A stretch of DNA of 49,560 bases from Planctomycetota bacterium (GTDB lineage Bacteria; Planctomycetota; Phycisphaerae; WQYP01): NCBI GenBank assembly GCA_021818445.1, contig JAKAEB010000027.1, positions 1 to 49,560 of the forward strand, in the 5' to 3' direction. Positions 43,708 to 49,560 of the stretch are shown piece by piece. The notes under the pieces were generated by a model. The model was not told the DNA's origin and made no database searches. It worked only from the letters and a program-made list of their open reading frames with translations. The position numbers and the translations under genes were made by a program. The stretch's first letter is position 1; each line of letters starts with the position of its first letter.

Positions 43708-44748
43708 TTACGGATTCGTGGAGGCTGGCTTTTTCGCCGTCGGCGCTGCGCTGTGCGGATGCATCCACTTTTTGCCGTAGCCCCAAGCCCCTTGATGGTG
43801 CCACATCGGATGGTGCATCATCATCATCGGTGGCCCGAATGGTGCCATGCCCGGCAGTATCCGCACCCGCCGCAGACCGATCAAAGCGCCGGTCTTCGGG
43901 CTGTATATGAATTGATATAAACCGGGAGTTAAACCCATCATCATGGCGGCCCGCCGGGCCATCATCATGTGATGCCAGCGATTGATAAGCATCGCCGGGC
44001 GATGCATCATGCCACGCCTCATGCCATGCATCATCCCGTGGCCATGCATGGGCCCCATGTGGCCGTGATGCAACCCACCCATCATGCCGGGCTTTCTGCC
44101 GCCCATCGGGCTGAACGCGAGGCCGCCGGGCCCCATCATTGGATGCCCGGGTCGCATCAGCCCACCGGGAGGTCCACCGCTCGGCAACGCATCAATAGCC
44201 CGAATCGGAGGCGGCTCTTTCAGGTGTCCCTTTACGTTGATGCCCATGAGTTCCCACCCATTGGCCAGCAAAATAGAATTTTTATGATGTGAAAATGGAT
44301 TGTTGAACTTTGCCACATACGGCTTACTGAAGTCAGGCAAGTAGATAATCTGCAGCATCAGCATTCGCTGTGCGGCCGCCTTCCGCACCATCATCGGCAT
44401 CGGGGCCATGCGGTGCATCCAGCCCATCTGCGGGCCGTGATGCATGGGCGGATGTCCATGCATGCCACGGTGTTCCCCATGCCCCGGCATGGGGTGCGGC
44501 CCGCGCATTGCCATCCCCGGCCCGTGCGGGTGCATGCCCATAGGACCGCGCTGGATCATCACCTGCGGAGGCGTTGGCATCTCGGTCACCAATAAATATG
44601 GCGTGGATTGATAAAACCGCACTCCGCCCACTGCTGGGTTGCTGGCGTCGGCCACGCTAACTGGATGTACACTTACCGAGGCGCATCCACCCATGAGGCC
44701 GACTGCACCCAGAAGGGATAATGCCGCCAATAATTTTGTCCGCCGCAT
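43708..44748 (-). CDS. lipoprotein with Met/His-rich, putative metal-binding blocks
   Basis: AAGGAGT precedes the ATG. The 346-residue protein has a lipoprotein signal ending LMGGC (Cys22). An apparently structured core (STPYLLVTE, LQIIYLPDFSKPYVA, SILLANGWELMGINVK, LTPGLYQFIY) is interrupted by three low-complexity blocks rich in Met, His, Pro and Gly. I count 13 Met and 10 His in residues 65-120, and 20 Met and 10 His in 195-272; a shorter one is at 300-332. Motifs such as HGHGMMHGM resemble copper-binding methionine motifs, so metal storage or sequestration at the envelope is a reasonable inference. It ends at a strong terminator and has no identifiable partner. Confidence 0.7.
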   Translation of the reverse strand: MRRTKLLAALSLLGAVGLMGGCASVSVHPVSVADASNPAVGGVRFYQSTPYLLVTEMPTPPQVMIQRGPMGMHPHGPGMAMRGPHPMPGHGEHRGMHGHPPMHHGPQMGWMHRMAPMPMMVRKAAAQRMLMLQIIYLPDFSKPYVAKFNNPFSHHKNSILLANGWELMGINVKGHLKEPPPIRAIDALPSGGPPGGLMRPGHPMMGPGGLAFSPMGGRKPGMMGGLHHGHMGPMHGHGMMHGMRRGMMHRPAMLINRWHHMMMARRAAMMMGLTPGLYQFIYSPKTGALIGLRRVRILPGMAPFGPPMMMMHHPMWHHQGAWGYGKKWMHPHSAAPTAKKPASTNP

Positions 44749-44877
44749 ATCGTATAACTCCTTTTCGAAAAGTCCCCCAAGCTAACCCCACCGCGCCGCC
44801 AATGTCGCTGCGCCCGTAAGCATAAACCGCCGTATAAACAAATAGTTGCAACAAATTGCCAAATCCTGTTGCCCGCC

Positions 44878-44969
44878 TTTGCGGTAAATCAGGGTAATTA
44901 TTTACACCGCCAAGCGCCAATGACGCGAAGATTTTCATTGGCAGGAGAAACGCGCCGGGACAAGCCCGG
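44878..44969. repeat. 92-bp intergenic direct repeat, copy 1
   Basis: Same length and orientation as 45330-45421 with four mismatches. It contains the CACCGCCAAGCGCCAA motif and ends in the hairpin CCGGG/CCCGG (44955-44969). Confidence 0.8.
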
Positions 44970-45028
44970 CGGCTAAATGGCGGCATCGCCATATCGACCA
45001 TTTTAACTGCTAACTTTGCGAATCTCGC

Positions 45029-45080
45029 GATGAATCAGGTTAACTGTTTGCACCGCCAAGCGCCAAGAGCGCGAAGACCG
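45029..45080. repeat. 92-bp repeat, partial copy
   Basis: It matches the first part of the 92-bp repeat (CACCGCCAAGCGCCAAG) but diverges after GCGCGAAGACCGG and lacks the hairpin. Confidence 0.65.
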
Positions 45081-45110
45081 GCCAATCTGATTATTCGTCT
45101 TTTTTTAATT

Positions 45111-45233
45111 TTCTCTGTGTCTTTTTGGCTCTGCGCGAGATCGTAACTCTTCCCTGTGCGAGTTAAGGTATCATGCCGTTGGCATGATGAAAGTTGTTTT
45201 TTTAGCGCGCAGAGAAAAGGAGCCACAGAGGTT
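45111..45233. repeat. inverted CTCTGTG-type repeat pair with central hairpin
   Basis: The left arm at 45111-45138 carries CTCTGTG and GGCTCTGCG; the right arm at 45206-45233 is its imperfect reverse complement. Between them is a perfect 8-bp hairpin ATCATGCC/GGCATGAT (45170-45188), followed by a run of seven T at about 45197-45203. Confidence 0.6.
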
Positions 45234-45329
45234 ATATCACCGGATCATTCGCACCATATTGGCCGCATCACGACAATTGGGCATGTCCATATCCAATATG
45301 CTCGGCGTCTCTTGGCGTCCTCCGCGCTC

Positions 45330-45421
45330 TTTGCGGTGAATCAGGGTAACTATTTGCACCGCCAAGCGCCAAGGACGCGAAGATTTTCATTGGCAGGAGA
45401 AACGCGCCGGGACAAGCCCGG
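45330..45421. repeat. 92-bp intergenic direct repeat, copy 2
   Basis: Direct copy of 44878-44969 offset by 452 bases, 4 mismatches in 92 bases. Its hairpin is at 45407-45421, just before tsaB. Confidence 0.8.
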
Positions 45422-45482
45422 TGCTATGTATGCGGCCCGGGAACGCGGGCGTAATATCGCCCTCGGCCGGTACGGTATTTAC

Positions 45483-46280
45483 CTACGGCGAGCCGTGCCG
45501 AGACTCCCAAAGCTCCTGCGCTTCAGGCTTGCGGAGATAAAGCGGCAGCAGGGCCTCTCGGGTTGTAAATTCACCACGATCGGCTCGCCAGCGGCCGAGG
45601 CGGTACAGTGCCGCCGCACGCGGTATGGCTGTTTCAGGTGCCAGCACACGCGACTGTAATCCGGCACCGCCTACGGCATCTCGATGGTAGGCGAGCCCCT
45701 CACCCAACAACTGAATATTTCGCGGCCAGCGGGCCAGTATATCTTTGGGATCGGCCAGCGTCGGCTCCAGCAGGGTTTGTAATACCGGCCCCGCATCGTC
45801 CGTTCCAACCTCCGCCGATGCCGACTCCCATTGGTAGCATGCGGCAAATATCATCCCGCGCCGGGCATCGAGCACCACACCAATCGGCGCATTGCCATCT
45901 TGTGGGGCGTTTAACGCCAGCACTTCCGTTGTCGGCACACCCACAAGCCGACACCCCAACGCCTGCGCAAGTGTCCGTGCCGCCATCACGGCAATCCGCA
46001 CGCCCGTAAAAGAACCCGGACCAATTGAAACCACCACATCTTGAATATCGGCGGGGGCAAAGCCAAGGTCGTCCATCAGCGATTCCACGGCAGGCAGCAA
46101 TTCCGTTGCGTGCTGCATGGGGCCGGAAAAAGTATGTTCCCGCAGACATTGGTCGGCTGTTCCTATGGCAATCGATCCCATACGACTGCTGGTCTCCATG
46201 GCAATGGTGACGGATTTCTTTGCTGCGCCGCCGCTCGGAGGCATCCGGCCAGATTCAGTCGCTGTGTCAGATTCTGTCAC
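45483..46280 (-). CDS. tsaB: tRNA threonylcarbamoyladenosine biosynthesis protein TsaB
   Basis: TsaB scaffolds TsaD and TsaE during synthesis of the t6A base in ANN-decoding tRNAs. The 265-residue protein shows the actin-like fold: IAMETSSRMGSIAI (about 26-39), the conserved QHATELLPAVESLM segment and VSIGPGSFTGVRIAV. It probably starts at a GTG at 46280 with a polar, partly optional N-terminus; the Met at residue 13 is an alternative. The C-terminus (PLYLRKPEAQE) is typical. The gene is divergent from the AddB-like gene with 72 bases between them, where both promoters must lie. Confidence 0.93.
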   Translation of the reverse strand: MTESDTATESGRMPPSGGAAKKSVTIAMETSSRMGSIAIGTADQCLREHTFSGPMQHATELLPAVESLMDDLGFAPADIQDVVVSIGPGSFTGVRIAVMAARTLAQALGCRLVGVPTTEVLALNAPQDGNAPIGVVLDARRGMIFAACYQWESASAEVGTDDAGPVLQTLLEPTLADPKDILARWPRNIQLLGEGLAYHRDAVGGAGLQSRVLAPETAIPRAAALYRLGRWRADRGEFTTREALLPLYLRKPEAQELWESRHGSP

Positions 46281-46352
46281 TTACCGTTCACCCTTGTTTG
46301 CATACCGCCCATACCGCGCCGTAAACTCCGTCAACGATTGAGGGTTGACGCA

Positions 46353-49300
46353 ATGTCTGTGCAATTCATACTTGGGCGCGCCGGAACTGGCAAGACGCAG
46401 CATATCATTACCGACATCGTGCGTCAGGCGAAGGCGCAGCCGCTTGGGCCACCCATTTACTGGCTGGTGCCCAACCAAGCCACATTCATCACCCAACGGC
46501 GATTGATGGAGCATTTACCGGCCGCCGCCCGCATCGAAGTGCTGGGTCCCAATCGGCTCGCTGAAAAGCTGTTGCTGCGTCTGGGCAGCCCCACACCGGA
46601 TCATCTCTCCGCCGCCCGTCGTTTGCTTGTGCTCAGCCAAGCCTTGAATTCCGTGCGTGATCGACTGATCCACTTTCGCGCCAGCGCCCGCCTGCCCGGG
46701 TTTATCACCGCGCTGGATGTCACGCTGCGCAAATTAGTCCGTGAAAATCAGACGGGGGACGGCCTTCGCTCCGCCGCAGTCCAACTTTCAGAAAGCGGAC
46801 AAACCCATCTCGCCGCCAAAATGCACGATCTGGCCCTGCTGCTGGAAGCGTGGTACCAATCGGTGGGTATCGCCAAGTTTGATCCCGACCAACTCCCCAA
46901 CTACCTCCTGAGCCAATTGTCGCAGGTCAACCAACCCCTGAACCATGTATGCCTTTATATCGATGCGTTCAGTTCCATGAGCGGCATCGAAATAGATTTG
47001 GTTTCCGGCCTGGCGGCACACTGCAAGTCGGTTGTTATCAGCCTGCTGCTTGATCCGCACGCAATAAATTCTGCCACGCCGCATTTCAACGGTGACGGCG
47101 GCATATTCCGCCGAACCATGATCCTTTACCAGCGCCTGTTGCACCGATTCAACGTTGCTGGCATCGACGTGCGCGCCCCCATTTGTCTCTCCACACCCCA
47201 CCGCTTCGCCAATGCAGATATTCAAAAGGCCGAAGCCCGGCTGGCCGGTGAGCCTGAACCCATCAGCATCGGTGCGGCCCATACATCCGATTGCGCCAGC
47301 GGCGAGGCCGCCGGCATCACGCTCGCACTGGTTCCCGATGTATTGGCTGAAGTGGTGTACGCTGCCCGGGAAATCCGAAAATTAATATGTGGCGGCATGC
47401 GCTATCGCGACATCGGCATCATTACCAATGCCATCAATGCCTATGACGAACCAATCACGCGCATTTTCAACAGTTACGGCATCCCCGTGTTCATCGACCG
47501 CCATAAGCCCGTGGCACTTCACCCGGTGACATCCGCCGCCCGGGCCTTGCTTCGGCTGGGTGCTGCCGATTACCGCTTTTCCGATGTTATATGCCTGCTG
47601 CGCAGCGGTTTAACCCCATGCACCGATGATGACATAAACGCCTTTGAAAATTTTGCCCTTGCCCATGCTCTGACCCGCCACCCGCTCAGCCAGCCCTGGG
47701 TCAGTCGCGATGCAGGCGGGTCTGCGTCCTCCACCGATGCTCACCGTCAGACGGCCGCCAACCGCGTACGCAAATCACTGCACCAATTGCTATCCGACTG
47801 GCTTGGCCGGGCCCATGACCGATCACTGCCCGGCGACCGGTGGGTTGACGCCTTCCGCCATCTGCTGTTTTCGCCCGCGGCCCGGGTAAAACTTGAAGCG
47901 CAAATTGATCAGGCCATCGCCACTGGCGACCCTGCCTCCGCCGAGTTGCACGTCGCCATCCGCGAACAAATGGATGAGATTTTTGACGCGGTGGCCGCCG
48001 AACTTGCAGGACAGACCATAACCTTTGCCGAATTTACTGAGCTTATAACCACCTTGCTCGACGGCCTTTTACTCCGCGTTATTCCACCTACCATCGATCA
48101 GGTGCTGGTGACATCGTCGCAGCGATCACGCCACCCGGAATTTCGTGTGGTGTTTATTCTGGCTTTCCGCGAGGGGCAATTTCCACTGGCCACCGATGAC
48201 CATCTTTTATTAAATCCGTCCGATCGTCAGCGGGTCGGAGTGCTTCTGCCGGATTTGTTTCCCCAGCGCAATGACGATGTGCTTGCCGCGCCATTTTTTG
48301 ATTACGTCGCCCTGACGCGTGCCTCGCAACGTATCCACCTCACCCGCCCGCGCGTGGATAATGACGGAGCGCGTTCTGCAGAATCCATTTATGAATCTCA
48401 ACTGGCCGATTTAATTATGCCCTCCGGCCCGCCGCCCGATGCCGGTCGTCTGCAATTGGCGCAAATTACCAGCCCGCATGATGCGCTGCTGTTCGCTGCA
48501 CAGTCGACAGGTCGAATTGTCCAAGAAAATAATAATACTTCTGCGGATCAGTTCCTTGCCACGCTTGCGTCGGACGCCCCAGCTCCCTTGCGCCGGCAAT
48601 GGATCGAGTTACGCAATCGGATTATCCCATCGCCGCTTGGGCGGGTTGATGCTGTCGCATTGCTGCAGCGGCCCGACACCACAATGCCAATCAGCGTCTC
48701 AGCGCTGGAAACATACGCCCAATGCCCGCTTCAACATTATTTCAAACATCTATTACAACTGCGGCCGCGCGATAAATGGAAGCCGGATGCCTTGGAAGTT
48801 GGTTCCACCACGCACGAGGTGCTGGAACTTATATTTAAGGACATCATCACCCGCCGTGGCCCGCTGGCCGCCTGGCCCGACGTGACCGACACACAGATTC
48901 GCGCGGCGGTGCGGGACCGATGCAATGCCAGCGGCGTTGCGGCCATTGCCTCCGGTCAGGCAACAGAGTTGCTTCCGCTGATTGATCTGCTCGCGGTCAA
49001 CATATCGGGTATGCTCGGCTATCAGGCCCGGCTGGCGCGCACGCTGCACATGCGTCCCAAGGCCACCGAACACCGTTTTACGGTAAAACTTCCGCAACTT
49101 TGCCCGGTTGGCGATACCGGTCACGCATGCGAAAAAGACAATGGTAGCCCGCAGCCCCACCCGGGCACTGCCACCGACGTTATCAACCGTATTACCATCA
49201 TCGGCAAGATGGACCGGATCGACATTTCTGCGGACGCGTCGTCGCCAATGGCATTAATTTTTGATTATAAAAGCTCCGCCCGAAAGTTATCATCCGAGCG

Positions 49301-49560
49301 GATTGCCGCGGGTCTGGAACTGCAACTGCTAAGCTATCTGCTGGCCCTGCGCCAGTTACCCGAATTTGAAGGCTTTAATCCCATCGGCGCACTTTACCAG
49401 CCCCTGAGGCCAGAAATCGCTACGTCACCAGACGGCCCGGGCGATCAGCCATCCGGTGACGAAACGGAATCCGAACCACAGCCACGACTCACCATGATCG
49501 CAAACGGGTTGCTCGATTACCGGATGATCGGCGCACCGATCTCTGAAATGGCCCATCTGC
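46353..49560 (+). CDS. addB: AddB-type ATP-dependent nuclease subunit (partial, 3' end outside window)
   Basis: ATG at 46353 (GAGGG upstream) starts a frame open for 1069 codons to the edge. GRAGTGKT (about 8-15) is the Walker A motif of the AddB/RexB family, after which the helicase-like domain is inactive in known members. Near the visible end, QCPLQHYF (Cys791) is the first of the four Cys that bind the iron-sulfur cluster in AddB; the others would lie beyond the edge. The PD-(D/E)XK nuclease appears as KMDRID (D954) and FDYKSS (D971, K973). AddAB processes DNA double-strand breaks for recombination. addA is expected downstream, outside the window. Confidence 0.9.
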   Translation, partial: MSVQFILGRAGTGKTQHIITDIVRQAKAQPLGPPIYWLVPNQATFITQRRLMEHLPAAARIEVLGPNRLAEKLLLRLGSPTPDHLSAARRLLVLSQALNSVRDRLIHFRASARLPGFITALDVTLRKLVRENQTGDGLRSAAVQLSESGQTHLAAKMHDLALLLEAWYQSVGIAKFDPDQLPNYLLSQLSQVNQPLNHVCLYIDAFSSMSGIEIDLVSGLAAHCKSVVISLLLDPHAINSATPHFNGDGGIFRRTMILYQRLLHRFNVAGIDVRAPICLSTPHRFANADIQKAEARLAGEPEPISIGAAHTSDCASGEAAGITLALVPDVLAEVVYAAREIRKLICGGMRYRDIGIITNAINAYDEPITRIFNSYGIPVFIDRHKPVALHPVTSAARALLRLGAADYRFSDVICLLRSGLTPCTDDDINAFENFALAHALTRHPLSQPWVSRDAGGSASSTDAHRQTAANRVRKSLHQLLSDWLGRAHDRSLPGDRWVDAFRHLLFSPAARVKLEAQIDQAIATGDPASAELHVAIREQMDEIFDAVAAELAGQTITFAEFTELITTLLDGLLLRVIPPTIDQVLVTSSQRSRHPEFRVVFILAFREGQFPLATDDHLLLNPSDRQRVGVLLPDLFPQRNDDVLAAPFFDYVALTRASQRIHLTRPRVDNDGARSAESIYESQLADLIMPSGPPPDAGRLQLAQITSPHDALLFAAQSTGRIVQENNNTSADQFLATLASDAPAPLRRQWIELRNRIIPSPLGRVDAVALLQRPDTTMPISVSALETYAQCPLQHYFKHLLQLRPRDKWKPDALEVGSTTHEVLELIFKDIITRRGPLAAWPDVTDTQIRAAVRDRCNASGVAAIASGQATELLPLIDLLAVNISGMLGYQARLARTLHMRPKATEHRFTVKLPQLCPVGDTGHACEKDNGSPQPHPGTATDVINRITIIGKMDRIDISADASSPMALIFDYKSSARKLSSERIAAGLELQLLSYLLALRQLPEFEGFNPIGALYQPLRPEIATSPDGPGDQPSGDETESEPQPRLTMIANGLLDYRMIGAPISEMAHL

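Noticed and set aside
45156..45659. 167-residue plus-strand frame before and across tsaB
   Set aside because: It runs antisense to tsaB and through the repeat mosaic, with Arg-rich composition.
1..49560. CRISPR array or rRNA operon
   Set aside because: No regularly spaced short direct repeats and no conserved rRNA segments; the repeats seen are hairpins or long dispersed copies.

Overview
The window reads as chromosomal DNA from a member of the Planctomycetota, most likely class Phycisphaerae. The signs are two prepilin-like proteins ending in an H-X9-DG-type motif, a PEP-CTERM surface protein, a MoxR/DUF58/BatA/VWA operon with a huge Ala/Gln-rich coiled-coil partner, GC-rich coding DNA and frequent TTG starts. 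This placement is inferred from gene content; there is no rRNA in the window.

Layout. 1-1668 (minus): a phage-type pair, an ABC ATPase fused to a GNAT domain (cut by the window edge) and a ParB/sulfiredoxin-fold protein. 1.9-2.3 kb: two inverted hairpins and tRNA-Glu(UUC) with its own promoter. 2.3-7.0 kb (plus): efp, a membrane protein, a REP-associated-type tyrosine transposase bracketed by hairpin repeats, a DUF2130 coiled-coil protein and a DUF4870-type membrane protein. 7.2-10.2 kb (minus): a XerC/D recombinase and folC. 10.3-14.4 kb (minus): a phage-like island with a tandem glycosyltransferase, a small membrane protein, a lipoprotein gene with two in-frame starts and an HK97-fold major capsid protein. 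No terminase, portal or tail gene accompanies it. 14.5-16.8 kb (minus): kbl-tdh, the threonine-to-glycine operon. 17.2-21.0 kb: the PEP-CTERM lectin-like protein and two convergent prepilin-like genes.

21.1-35.0 kb is one long minus-strand operon: moxR, DUF58, batA-like, VWA/GATase-like membrane protein, a 1298-residue coiled-coil protein, a cyclase-fold exported protein and hflX. It looks like an envelope-associated AAA/von Willebrand chaperone module. 35.2-35.9 kb holds a nucleotidyltransferase and a small partner resembling a toxin-antitoxin pair. 36.2-36.9 kb is comF.

37.0-42.2 kb (minus) is a tightly packed operon. UDP-glucose dehydrogenase and a UDP-hexose 4-epimerase are followed by a lipoprotein alpha/beta hydrolase, an ICMT-like membrane methyltransferase and a condensation-domain-like acyltransferase, the last three joined by 4-base stop/start overlaps. 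Its product cannot be named from sequence, and it is one of the best candidates here for an undescribed system. 42.3-44.7 kb (minus): a Rieske protein, the redox repressor Rex, and a lipoprotein with extreme Met/His-rich blocks. 44.8-45.5 kb is a mosaic of intergenic repeats. The window ends with tsaB (minus) and a divergent AddB-type nuclease (plus, cut by the edge).
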